Part shown: piece after piece, positions 18,702 to 27,645 of the stretch
How the letters are laid out: each line of letters opens with the position of its first letter
How positions within the stretch are numbered: position 1 is the first letter of the stretch
Origin: CAWEFA01 sp963851385
Lineage (GTDB): Bacteria > Bacteroidota > Bacteroidia > Bacteroidales > DTGW01
Direction: 5' to 3'
DNA length: 64,000 nt
Assembly: GCA_963851385.1 (NCBI GenBank)
Contig: CAWKPE010000013.1
Coordinates: forward strand, 62,001 to 126,000
Notes under the pieces: generated by a model
The model's database searches: none
Seen by the model: the letters and a program-made list of their open reading frames with translations, nothing else
Told to the model about the DNA's origin: nothing
Position numbers and translations under genes: made by a program

Positions 18702-20337
18702 ATGATAAGAGGATTATATGAAGTACCGGCACCTCAAAATGAGAAAATAAAAAACTACGAACCTGGCTCTAAAGAAAGAGTTGAACTTAAACAAGCCATT
18801 AAAGAAGCACGTTCAAAAGTAATTGAAATACCAATGATAATTGGAGGAGAAGAAATTAAGACAAATAATAAAGTCAATATAGTTCCTCCTCATGACATAC
18901 AGCATATTCTGGGTTTTTATCACAAAGGAGATGAAAGTCAAGTAATAATGGCTATTGATAAGGCACTGGCAGCTCGTGAGAAATGGGAAATGATGTCATG
19001 GGAACATCGGGCTTCGATATTTCTTAAAGCCGCTGAATTAATCTCTGGTCCCTATCGCGCAAAATTCAATGCGGCAACAATGCTGGGGCAGTCAAAAAAT
19101 GCTTTTCAGGCAGAAATTGATTCCGCCTGCGAAACAATTGATTTTCTAAGGTTCAATGCACATTTCATGCAGCGCATATACAGCATCCAACCTCGTTCGG
19201 GATCCGGTGTATGGAACCGTATGGAGCATCGTCCTCTCGAAGGATTTGTATTTGCTGTTAACTCCGTTTAATTTTACTTCAATTGCTTCTAATTTACCTA
19301 CTGCCCCTGCAATGATGGGTAATGTTGTAGTTTGGAAACCTTCACATGGACAAATATATTCCGCAAATGTTTTCATGGAAATATTGCGTCAGGCAGGGTT
19401 ACCGGATGGCGTCATCAATATGGTTTTTGTTGATGGAGTTGTTGCCAGCGAAGTAGTATTTGAACATCCTGAATTTGCAGGACTTCATTTTACAGGTTCT
19501 ACAGATGTTTTTTCGCAAATGTGGAAGAAAATAGGTGAACAAATAAAAATATACAGAAATTATCCACGTATTGTCGGCGAAACCGGAGGTAAGGATTTCG
19601 TAATGGTTCATGATTCTGCAAATCCGGAACAGGTTGTTACGGCATTGTTACGCGGTGCTTTTGAATACCAGGGACAAAAATGTTCTGCTGCATCAAGAGC
19701 ATATATTCCGGAAAACCTTATGGCCTGCAATTAAAGAAATTGCTTATAAGCGGAGTTAGTTCTTTTAAATCTGGCGGAGTGGAAGATTTTCGTAATTTTA
19801 TTAATGCGGTGATTGATGAAAAAGCCTTTAATAAAATTGAAAGTTACATTGAAGATGCGAAAAAAGATAATGATACTGAAATTATAGTCAGGAGGAAAAT
19901 ATAACAAAACAAAAGGTTATTTTATTGAACCAACTATTATTCAAACAAAAAATCCTTGTCCATACCTTAATGATTAATGAGATATTTGGTCCGGTATTAT
20001 GTATTTATGTTTATGAACCTGAAAAGTTCGAAGAAACTTTGGATTTGATTGACAAAACTTCAGTATATGCACTCACTGGTTCTATATTTGCTACTGACAG
20101 AACTGCAATTGAAATGGCCACAGACAAGTTACGTAATGCAGCCGGTAATTTTTATATTAATGACAAACCTACCGGAGCGTAGTCGATCAGCAGCCCTTTG
20201 GAGGTTCCAGAGGCTCTGGTACAAATGATAAATCAGGCACATTTACCAACCTGTTAAGATGGGTTTCTCCACGTTCAATCAAAGAAAATTTTGTTCCCCC
20301 GACAGATTACAAGTATCCGTTTATGGAAGAAGAATGA
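18702..20337 (+). pseudogene. pruA: 1-pyrroline-5-carboxylate (glutamate semialdehyde) dehydrogenase with about six indels
   Basis: The gene converts P5C/glutamate semialdehyde to glutamate in proline breakdown. Family landmarks are spread over all frames: MIRGLYEVPAPQNEKIKNYE at the start, EGFVFAV then TPFNFTSIASNLPTAPAMMG, ETGGKDFVMVHDSANPEQVV, the catalytic-Cys region EYQGQKCSAASRAYIPENL, NDEIFGPVLCIYVYEPEKFE, and NFVPPTDYKYPFMEEE at the end. Conceptual repair needs +1 corrections near 19262, 19725, 19748, 19890 and 19970, and restoration of one missing G near 20177. The first ATG fitting the family is used; an earlier in-frame ATG only adds a membrane-like stretch. With repair the length is about 543 residues, normal for the family. 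The indel density suggests poor base calling rather than decay, because the repaired protein is well conserved. Confidence 0.88.
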
Positions 20338-20351
20338 TGATTAAGAGTTAT

Positions 20352-20406
20352 TGATTACTGATTACTGATTACTGATTACTGATTACTGATTACTGATTAC
20401 TGATTA
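20352..20406. repeat. 7-bp tandem repeat (TGATTAC)n
   Basis: Seven perfect copies of TGATTAC plus a partial eighth lie between the convergent 3' ends of the P5C dehydrogenase and recR genes. A simple VNTR-type tract with no spacer structure. Confidence 0.95.
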
Positions 20407-20446
20407 TTTTTAATTAGTAATTCGTAATTAGTAAATTGGTAATTAA

Positions 20447-21064
20447 TTACTTTCCTTCGAATGGAACTCTGTTTACAATAGATCTTCCAAGTGTAATGGC
20501 ATCTGCATATTCTAGCTCATCTCCTACTGCCACTCCTCGAGCCAGGGCGGACATTTTTAAATTATAGCTATTTAATTTTCGGTAAAGATAGAAATTGGTA
20601 GTATCTCCTTCGGCAGTTGCGCTTAAAGCAAAAATTAATTCACTTATATTTCCCCTAGCCACTTTCTTTTCAAGTAAATCAATTTTAAGATCTGCAGGTC
20701 CGACACCATCCATTGGAGATATAATTCCTCCCAATACATGGTACACACCATGAAATTGTCCTGTATTTTCTACCGACAAGACATCTTTAATATTTTCAAC
20801 AACACAAATAGTTGAATGGTCACGGTTGTTATCTGAACAAATGCGGCAAACATCGGTATCGGAAATATTATTACATTCACTGCAAAACTTAATTTCATTT
20901 CGCAACCGGATAATGGATTCACCAAATTGGGCAACCTCATCTGCCGGTTGTTTAAGCAAATGCAAAATCAATCTTAATGCTGTCTTTTTACCAATGCCTG
21001 GCAATTTTGCAAATTCTGCAACAGCTTCTTCTAATAACTGAGATGGAAACGATTGATAACTCAT
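20447..21064 (-). CDS. recR: Recombination mediator RecR
   Basis: 205 residues, the normal RecR size. The helix-hairpin-helix is at about 10-35 (LPGIGKKTALRL). The four-cysteine zinc finger is C61, C64, C73, C76 (CSECNNISDTDVCRIC). A Toprim domain covers about 83-175 (CVVENIKDVLSVENTG, HVLGGIISPMDGVGP), and the C-terminal Walker-B-like ALARGVAVGDELEYADAITL is present. RecR acts with RecO (and RecF) to load RecA on gapped DNA. A TATCTTTG -7 box lies about 20 bases before the start. It is divergently transcribed from the sodium/solute symporter gene. Confidence 0.95.
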   Translation of the reverse strand: MSYQSFPSQLLEEAVAEFAKLPGIGKKTALRLILHLLKQPADEVAQFGESIIRLRNEIKFCSECNNISDTDVCRICSDNNRDHSTICVVENIKDVLSVENTGQFHGVYHVLGGIISPMDGVGPADLKIDLLEKKVARGNISELIFALSATAEGDTTNFYLYRKLNSYNLKMSALARGVAVGDELEYADAITLGRSIVNRVPFEGK

Positions 21065-21081
21065 TTCAATATTTTATACAG

Positions 21082-21089
21082 CAAAGATA
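21082..21089 (-). promoter_or_regulatory. Putative -7 box for recR (TATCTTTG)
   Basis: Matches TAnnTTTG on the minus strand, 18-25 bases upstream of the recR ATG, implying a short 5' UTR. No convincing -33 TTTG at 19-21 bases. Confidence 0.4.
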
Positions 21090-21132
21090 GTGAAATAGAA
21101 AATTTTTAATTGAACAATGAATCCATCTGCTA

Positions 21133-21164
21133 ATTGGCACATTGATTCATTTTATTTACATTTG
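21133..21164 (+). promoter_or_regulatory. Putative Bacteroidota promoter for the symporter gene
   Basis: The -7 box TACATTTG (21157-21164) is preceded at 20 bases by ATTG (21133-21136), close to the -33 consensus TTTG. The start codon follows 18 bases after the -7 box. Both spacing and sequence fit the known TTTG-N19-21-TAnnTTTG rule. Confidence 0.5.
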
Positions 21165-21181
21165 CCCGCATAATATTAATT

Positions 21182-22624
21182 ATGTCTCCTTTTGTTATTA
21201 TTCTTATAATAGCTGTTTATTTTCTTGCACTGTATGGGATATCATATATTACCGGTAAAAATGCAAGCAATGCAACTTTTTTTCTGGGTAACCGGAAGTC
21301 ACCATGGTACCTCGTGGCATTTGGGATGATAGGAGCTTCAATTTCAGGCGTATCTTTTATTTCAGTGCCCGGCGATGTAGGAAAATATCATTTTGCTTAT
21401 ATGCAGATGGTTCTAGGTTATTTACTCGGATATTTAGTCATTGGAACAATACTAATGCCTGTTTATTACCGGTTACAATTGACTTCTATTTACACTTACC
21501 TTGAAGAACGTATGGGTCATTATTCATATAAAACCGGAGCTTCATTTTTTCTTCTTTCCCGTACAGTTGGTTCAGCATTCCGGCTCTTTTTATCAGCAGG
21601 TGTAATGCAAATTGTACTTTTCAATCAATTACATTTCCCTTTTTGGCTGACCGTATTAGTCATTATTTTTTTTATTTATATTTTTACTTATAAAGGTGGA
21701 GTTCGTACTGTAGTGTTTACCGATACGATACAAACTGCCTTTATGCTTGCTTCATTAATAAGTTGTATTTTCATCCTGAGCCACAAGCTGAACTTTGATT
21801 TTGGCAATATGGTTAAAAATCGTTTATCATAGCAATTTTTCTCAGATTTTTGTATTTGATAATTGGAAAAGTGAGCAACATTTTTTAAAGCAATTCTTTA
21901 GCGGTGCTTTCATTGCAATTGGAATGACCGGTCTTGGATCAGGACCTGATGCAAAAAAACCTGAGTTGTAAAAATTTGAAAGAAGCCCAGAAAGAATATG
22001 TTTTGGTTTTCTCTTGCGTTGATCCCGGTGAATATACTGTTTTTAACTCTTGGAGCAGTATTATTTATTTTTGCAAGTCATACAGGTTTTCCTATTCCAA
22101 CTCGTACAGATGATCTTTTTCCGTCTATAGCCATGCAATCTTTTATGCCACCAGTATTCGGATTAATTTTTATTCTAGGATTGGTTTCAACCACTTATTC
22201 AAGTGCCGATTCTGCTTTAACCGCATTAACTACTTCATTTACTTTAGATATACTTAACGCGCAAAAGAAAGGAGAAGTTATACTTGCTAAAGTGCGAAAA
22301 ATGGTACATATTCTAATGGCAGTTTTTTTGTTCATTCTCATTTTAATATTTAGCGTGGTAAATGATCAAAGTGTTATCAGGGCAGTTTTTAAGGCAGCCG
22401 GTTATACTTATGGTCCATTATTGGGTATGTTTGCATTTGGACTTTTTACAAAATGGCAGGTAAAAGATAAATGGGTTCCGTTAGTGGCAATTATGTCTCC
22501 TGCAATTTGTCTTATTTTAAACTTTGGATTTCCGGGTACATTTGGTTTCGAAATATTAATTATAAATGGAATATTAACATTTTTGGGTTTATTCTTCTTA
22601 AGAAAATATAGAAAAGTCGAATAA
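21182..22624 (+). pseudogene. Sodium/solute symporter (SSS family), frameshifted
   Basis: A polytopic transporter of the SSS/SLC5 family. The N-terminal frame carries about six helices and the family motif GASISGVSFISVPGDVGKYH, followed by LTSIYTYLEERMG and GGVRTVVFTDTIQTAFML. After NMVKNRLS the frame is lost. SQIFVFDNWKSEQHFLKQFF, IAIGMTGLDQDLMQKNLSCK and FWFSLALIPVNILFLTLGAV can be recovered in other frames. The last frame continues VSTTYSSADSALTALTTSFT and two or three more helices. Three extra bases between about 21820 and 22000 explain it. Repaired length is about 480 residues. Substrate not predictable (sugar, proline, myo-inositol-like). It is tightly placed after its own promoter. Confidence 0.85.
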
Positions 22625-22696
22625 ATAATACTCCTTTAACGCAAACCATGTTAAATCAATATATGGGAACTTCTAAAAACTCATTTTTTATTAAAA

Positions 22697-22748
22697 GATA
22701 CAGGATCCAGGATGCAAGAAAAAGACCTATATCACTATATCCTGTATC
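22697..22748. terminator. Inverted repeat between convergent genes (possible terminator)
   Basis: GATACAGGAT and ATCCTGTATC form a perfect 10-bp stem with a 32-base loop, between the 3' ends of the symporter and the prolyl oligopeptidase. There is no T-tract, so termination is only suggested by position. Confidence 0.3.
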
Positions 22749-22833
22749 ATAAAACCTGCATCTATTATTTCTGAAATATAGTAATGAGAGATATCCATAT
22801 GAAAAAAAGAATTTCTATGATTTTGTGAGAAGC

Positions 22834-24960
22834 TTATTCTTTCGGAACTATTCCGATATTAAAAAACATAAATGAAAAAATATCTGTCCAATTTTCTATG
22901 TTCTTTTTTAATGATGATCCTGAAGCGCCATGACCCTGGTTGGTACTGATTCTTATAAGAACGGGATTTTTACCGCACTGCTTTTCCTGTAAAGTAGCTG
23001 CAAATTTAAATGAATGCATTGGTACTACCCTGTCATCATGATCTGCAGTAATAACAAGTGTTGCAGGATAGCACACATTTTCTTTTATATTATGCAACGG
23101 TGAATATTTATACAAAAACTGAAACTGAATGGCACTGTCGCTGCTGCCATATTCAGTTGTCCAAAAAACACCACTGGTAAATTTTTGAAACCGCAGCATA
23201 TCCATAACACCTACTTCGGGAATAGCAACTTTGCACATACCTGGCTGCTGTGTTATAACAGCACCAACTAATAAACCACCATTTGATCCCCCAAATATAG
23301 AAAGTTTTTGTCTGGTTGTGTAATTATTGTTTACCAGGTAATCAGCAGCAGCAATAAAATCATCAAATACATTCTGCTTCTTTTCCAACATGCCTGCTTT
23401 ATGCCATGCTTCGCCATATTCACCACCTCCTCTAATATTGGCTACTGCAAAAATGCCGTTATTATCTAATAATACATATATTGAAGAAGAAAAATGTGGG
23501 ACAGTACTTATATCAAACCCGCCATAAGCATGCAATAATGCCGGGTGAGTACCATCTTTTTTTATTCCTTTTTTATGTACCAAAAACATAGGAATCCTTG
23601 TACTATCTTTACTGGTATAAAAAATCTGTTCAGTTTCATAATTGTTGAGGTCAATTGGAAAAACGGAATTTTTAAATATTTCTGAATGGCCATTTTCTAA
23701 ATCATATTTGTAAATACAGGGTGCGAAAGTGAATGAGGTAAAATCGTAAAACACAAATTTATCATCATTAAAGCCACCAAATCCGTATGCAGTACCCAAA
23801 CCAGGCAATTGTGGTTGTAGCTCTAATTTCCCCTCAACATTGTACTGATAAATTTTTGATGTAGCATTTTCTAAATAATTAGCAATTATTTTTCTGTCTA
23901 TCATCGTAGCATTTTCAAGTTTTTCTTTTTTCTCAGGTATTACATCTTTCCAATTTTCTTTACCTGGATTATTGAAATCTATGCTGATAACTTTAAAATT
24001 TCCAGCACCATTATTGGTATTTACAAAAAGAGTATCATGTAAATTACCAATTATATTATATTGGTAATCGTAGCCTTTAAAAATTAATTTTATATCTGTG
24101 TTGTTGGTGTCGATTCTTTTGCCTAAAACTTCAACGTTATCAGCCGGAGTTTTATAAATAAAAAGAAATCTTCCATCCTCAGTTGTTTGGACGTATATAA
24201 TCATTTCCGGATGATCAATATCTTCATAAATGAATTTATCATTTGCCGGATCATCTCCAATCTTATGAAAATATACTTTCGGTTTTTTTGCAACTGCTGT
24301 TAATGCGGTTCCTTTTGCCGGTTCAGGGTAACGTACATAATAAAAACCGTCACCTGCCCATGCAGATACACCTTCAACCTTCATCCAGTTGATGCTATCC
24401 TTAATTACTGTATGCGTAGCAATTTCTATAAAATAAGAAGTGCTCCAATCGCTTCCATTTCGGTTAATGTGATAAGCCATGTATTTTTTGTTGTACGACG
24501 GCCCATCAATGGCAACCGAAATACTTCCGTCTTTAGAAAGTTGATTCGGATCAATAAAAACTTCCGGTTTCCCATTCAATCCCTTTTGATAATAATAAAC
24601 TGCCTGGTTTTGTAAACCGTCGTTTTTCGAAAAGAAAATATAATCACCTGCTTTCATACCAGAATGAAATCTTGGGTAATTAAAAATTTTCTCAACTTGC
24701 TTTTTTATTAAAGGCCGGAATGGAATTTTGGAAAGGTAATTTTCAGTAAAACTTTGCTCTGTTAAAACCCATTGCTTGGTATCAGCAGCGGTATCATTTT
24801 CAAGCCACCTGTAAGGGTCACTTACTTTAGTTCCAAAATAATCATCCACCTGATTCACTTTTTTCGTTATCGGGTAAGTTAATTGACCCTTGACATTGAA
24901 AGTGCACGAAAGAAAAATATAAAAAACAATTTGAAAACTAATGCTATTTTGATTTTTCAT
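22834..24960 (-). CDS. Prolyl oligopeptidase (S9A), secreted
   Basis: 708 residues with a signal peptide (about 1-26). The seven-bladed beta-propeller (about 75-430) is followed by the alpha/beta-hydrolase catalytic domain. N-terminal family signature: DDYFGTKVSDPYRWLEND. The triad is complete: S559 in GGSNGGLL, D642 in TADHDDRVVP and H677 in NQGHGA. The neighbouring Arg of DDRVVP that contacts the P1 carbonyl in the family is present. It cleaves short peptides after proline; a periplasmic role in peptide use is inferred from the signal peptide. The gene is intact over 2.1 kb, in contrast to its neighbours. Confidence 0.95.
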   Translation of the reverse strand: MKNQNSISFQIVFYIFLSCTFNVKGQLTYPITKKVNQVDDYFGTKVSDPYRWLENDTAADTKQWVLTEQSFTENYLSKIPFRPLIKKQVEKIFNYPRFHSGMKAGDYIFFSKNDGLQNQAVYYYQKGLNGKPEVFIDPNQLSKDGSISVAIDGPSYNKKYMAYHINRNGSDWSTSYFIEIATHTVIKDSINWMKVEGVSAWAGDGFYYVRYPEPAKGTALTAVAKKPKVYFHKIGDDPANDKFIYEDIDHPEMIIYVQTTEDGRFLFIYKTPADNVEVLGKRIDTNNTDIKLIFKGYDYQYNIIGNLHDTLFVNTNNGAGNFKVISIDFNNPGKENWKDVIPEKKEKLENATMIDRKIIANYLENATSKIYQYNVEGKLELQPQLPGLGTAYGFGGFNDDKFVFYDFTSFTFAPCIYKYDLENGHSEIFKNSVFPIDLNNYETEQIFYTSKDSTRIPMFLVHKKGIKKDGTHPALLHAYGGFDISTVPHFSSSIYVLLDNNGIFAVANIRGGGEYGEAWHKAGMLEKKQNVFDDFIAAADYLVNNNYTTRQKLSIFGGSNGGLLVGAVITQQPGMCKVAIPEVGVMDMLRFQKFTSGVFWTTEYGSSDSAIQFQFLYKYSPLHNIKENVCYPATLVITADHDDRVVPMHSFKFAATLQEKQCGKNPVLIRISTNQGHGASGSSLKKNIENWTDIFSFMFFNIGIVPKE

Positions 24961-25011
24961 AATGCTTCAGATTAAAATGTTAACTAAAAGCCAATTAAAA
25001 ATTACAATTAA

Positions 25012-26001
25012 CTATTCAATAATATCTTCAATTCTTTTGAGTTCTTCTTTAGTGAAATTAAGATTTTTCAGGCCAAGGATACAATCTTCGAGTTGCGAAA
25101 TTTTACTTACACCTATCAGCACAGAAGTAAGCCGTGGATCTTTTAATAGCCAAGCTATAGCTAATTGAGCCAATGTCTGTCCGCGTTTTTTAGCTATTTC
25201 ATTTAAGCTTTTTACTTTATTTATTTTTTCATCAGTAATTTCATGAGGGCGAAGAAAACCATGTGCTTTAGAAGCCCTTGATCCTTCTGGAATTCCCTCA
25301 AGGTACCTGTCAGTCAAAAGTCCTTGAGCCAATGGAGAAAATGCAATGCACCCGGTTCCAAATTTTTCGAGAACATCCATGAGCCCATTTTCAACCCAAC
25401 GTTCGAACATGGAATATTTTGCCTGGTGAATAAGACAAGGAGTACCCAATGATTTAAGAATTTTAATTGCTTTTTCTGTTTGTTCGGCAGAATAATTAGA
25501 AATACCGGCGTATAAAGCTTTTCCTTGTTTAACAATTAAATCCAATGCCAACATTGTTTCTTCTAATGGAGTATTCGGGTCGGGTCTGTGGGAATAAAAA
25601 ATGTCAACATAATCGAGATTTAATCTTTTTAGACTTTGATCGAGACTCGCAACAAGGTATTTTTTAGAACCCCATTCCCCATATGGTCCAGGCCACATAT
25701 AATAACCTGCCTTAGTAGAAATTATGAGTTCATCCCGATAGGGCTTTAAGTCCTTTGCCATTATTGAACCAAAAGTTAATTCTGCTGAACCCGGAGGAGG
25801 TCCATAATTATTGGCCAGATCAAAATGGGTAATGCCTAAATCAAACGCGCGAAAAATAATTTCCCTACCCATTTCAAAAGAATCTACTCCACCGAAATTG
25901 TGCCATAAACCAAGTGATAAAGCAGGAAGCATAATGCCGCTCTTACCACAGCGTCTATATATAATATTTTCGTACCTGTTAGATTTTGCTATGTATTCCA
26001 T
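25012..26001 (-). CDS. Aldo/keto reductase (YghZ/KCNAB-like)
   Basis: About 329 residues from the ATG giving MEYIAKSNRYENIIYRRCGK. A longer reading frame starting 84 bases upstream would translate a simple repeat and is rejected. The TIM-barrel AKR tetrad is visible: Asp and Tyr in ITHFDLANNYGPPPGSAE, Lys in IISTKAGYYMWPG and His in DIFYSHRPDP. NADPH-binding residues lie near VLIGVSKISQLED. The signature GPPPGSAE plus YMWPGPYGEWGS places it with the L-glyceraldehyde-3-phosphate reductase group, a detoxification role in E. coli YghZ; the physiological substrate here is unknown. Cytoplasmic. It follows divergently from the APC permease. Confidence 0.92.
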   Translation of the reverse strand: MEYIAKSNRYENIIYRRCGKSGIMLPALSLGLWHNFGGVDSFEMGREIIFRAFDLGITHFDLANNYGPPPGSAELTFGSIMAKDLKPYRDELIISTKAGYYMWPGPYGEWGSKKYLVASLDQSLKRLNLDYVDIFYSHRPDPNTPLEETMLALDLIVKQGKALYAGISNYSAEQTEKAIKILKSLGTPCLIHQAKYSMFERWVENGLMDVLEKFGTGCIAFSPLAQGLLTDRYLEGIPEGSRASKAHGFLRPHEITDEKINKVKSLNEIAKKRGQTLAQLAIAWLLKDPRLTSVLIGVSKISQLEDCILGLKNLNFTKEELKRIEDIIE

Positions 26002-26034
26002 GAACTGTAGTATTTTTAATATGCAAATTAGACA

Positions 26035-26074
26035 ATGTGCAGATGTGCAGATGTGCAGATGTGCAAATGTGCAT
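26035..26074. repeat. 8-bp tandem repeat (ATGTGCAG)n
   Basis: Five units of ATGTGCAG, the last two diverged (ATGTGCAA, ATGTGCAT), just upstream of the aldo/keto reductase start. A variation in copy number could alter the spacing of its promoter region. Confidence 0.9.
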
Positions 26075-26214
26075 ATTGATTTCATAAAGATAAGTATTTT
26101 ATAAAATTTTGATAAATTTCTCTCGAAATTGGTCTAAATATTATTTTAATATGTTGAGATGAATATTAAAAATATTCGTCATCTTTAATTGTCAATTTCT
26201 TATAATATTCGATT

Positions 26215-27645
26215 ATGAAGTCTCTGGGAGAATTTCGTAAAAGCTTAGGCCTATTTGATGCTACTACCATAGTAATAGGTTCAATGATAGGCTCAGGTGT
26301 TTTTATAGTAAGTGCCGATATTGCCAGGAACGTTGGATCTCCGGGTTGGTTGCTTGTTGTCTGGGCAATTTCAGGTGTTATGACATTATTTGCTGCTTTA
26401 AGTTATGGTGAACTGGCAGGAATGATGCCACAAGCAGGTGGTATATATGTTTATCTGCGAGAAGCATATTCTCCATTATTTGGTTTTCTTTATGGATGGA
26501 CTCTGTTCCTGGTGATTCAAAGTGGTACAATTGCTGCAGTAGCAATGGCATTTGGAAAATATTCCGGAGTTTTAATCCCCTGGATTTCTGAGAAGAATTA
26601 TTTGTTGAATTTTGGAATACTAAAAATTAATACCACCCAAATAATAGCAATTTCAACAATTTTACTACTCACTTTTTTTAATAGCAGAGGAATAGAACAA
26701 GGCAAGAAAATACAGAACACATTCACTCTTTCAAAAATTTTTATCCTTTTATTATTCATAGCCATAGGTTGTATTTTTGCTCAGCATAAACCTATTGATT
26801 TCTGGTCAGCCTCTCAATTGCAGGATAAAAGTGAAATACCAATTAGTGGTTTTGCATTAATTGCTGCAATAGGAGTAGCAATGGTTGGTTCATTATTTTC
26901 CTCTGATGCCTGGTATGACATTACTTTTGCTTCCGGGGAAGTAATCAATCCTAAAAAGAATGTACCCAAAAGTTTAATTTTAGGAACATTAGCAGTAACA
27001 GCAATATACATTTTAATGAATGTAGTTTATCTTTTTATATTGCCACTACATGGCCAGTTTGATGGAAAGACAGTCGCTGAGCGTGGAATACAGTTTGCCA
27101 CTGAAGAAAGAGTTGCTACTGCTGCAATGTATCAAATTCTGGGCAATAGTGCCGCTATTGTTATGGCAGTAATAGTAATGATTTCAACTTTCGGGTGTAA
27201 TAATGGTATAATTTTATCTGGTGCCAGAGTATATTACGCTATGGCAAACGACAATTTGTTCTTCAAAAGTGCAGCTCGCCTGAACCAAAAAGATGTTCCA
27301 GGTGTAAGCTTATGGGTGCAGGCCGGTTGGTGCATTATTTTATGTTTATCCGGAACATATGGGCAATTATTAGACTATGTAATTTTCGCCGTTTTGATAT
27401 TCTTTATTCTGACTATAGCTACAGTATTTATTTTAAGAATAAAATGGCCTGAAAAAGAAAGGCCATACAAAGCATTTGGATTTCCTGTTATTCCGGCAAT
27501 TTATATTATTATGTGCCTTGTAATTGACATAATACTTTTAATATATAAACCTAAATTTACATGGCCAGGGATGATAATTGTACTTTCAGGTATTCCTGTT
27601 TACTTTGTCTGGAAGTATTTTTCACCCAAAAATCCACTTAAATAA
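26215..27645 (+). CDS. APC-superfamily amino-acid permease
   Basis: 476 residues with about twelve hydrophobic helices. Helix 1 carries the APC signature TIVIGSMIGSGVFIVSADI, and helix 2-3 carries ALSYGELAGMMPQAGGIYVY. Further helices run to VSLWVQAGWCIILCLSGTYG and the last pair near VIPAIYIIMCLVIDIILLIY. Family members exchange or symport amino acids. The extended loop with the GKTVAERGIQFATEERVATA region resembles the LAT/SteT-like group. Substrate not determinable. Its stop overlaps the 3' end of the convergent J-domain gene by 24 bases. Confidence 0.92.
   Translation: MKSLGEFRKSLGLFDATTIVIGSMIGSGVFIVSADIARNVGSPGWLLVVWAISGVMTLFAALSYGELAGMMPQAGGIYVYLREAYSPLFGFLYGWTLFLVIQSGTIAAVAMAFGKYSGVLIPWISEKNYLLNFGILKINTTQIIAISTILLLTFFNSRGIEQGKKIQNTFTLSKIFILLLFIAIGCIFAQHKPIDFWSASQLQDKSEIPISGFALIAAIGVAMVGSLFSSDAWYDITFASGEVINPKKNVPKSLILGTLAVTAIYILMNVVYLFILPLHGQFDGKTVAERGIQFATEERVATAAMYQILGNSAAIVMAVIVMISTFGCNNGIILSGARVYYAMANDNLFFKSAARLNQKDVPGVSLWVQAGWCIILCLSGTYGQLLDYVIFAVLIFFILTIATVFILRIKWPEKERPYKAFGFPVIPAIYIIMCLVIDIILLIYKPKFTWPGMIIVLSGIPVYFVWKYFSPKNPLK

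Noticed and set aside
20352..20406. CRISPR-like repeat array
   Set aside because: The units are 7 bp and directly abutting, with no spacers; the same holds for the tracts at 26.0 and 33.8 kb. No cas genes are present.
26002..26085. Longer N-terminus for the aldo/keto reductase
   Set aside because: It would translate the ATGTGCAG simple repeat into CTSAHLH-type low complexity; the internal ATG fits the family start.
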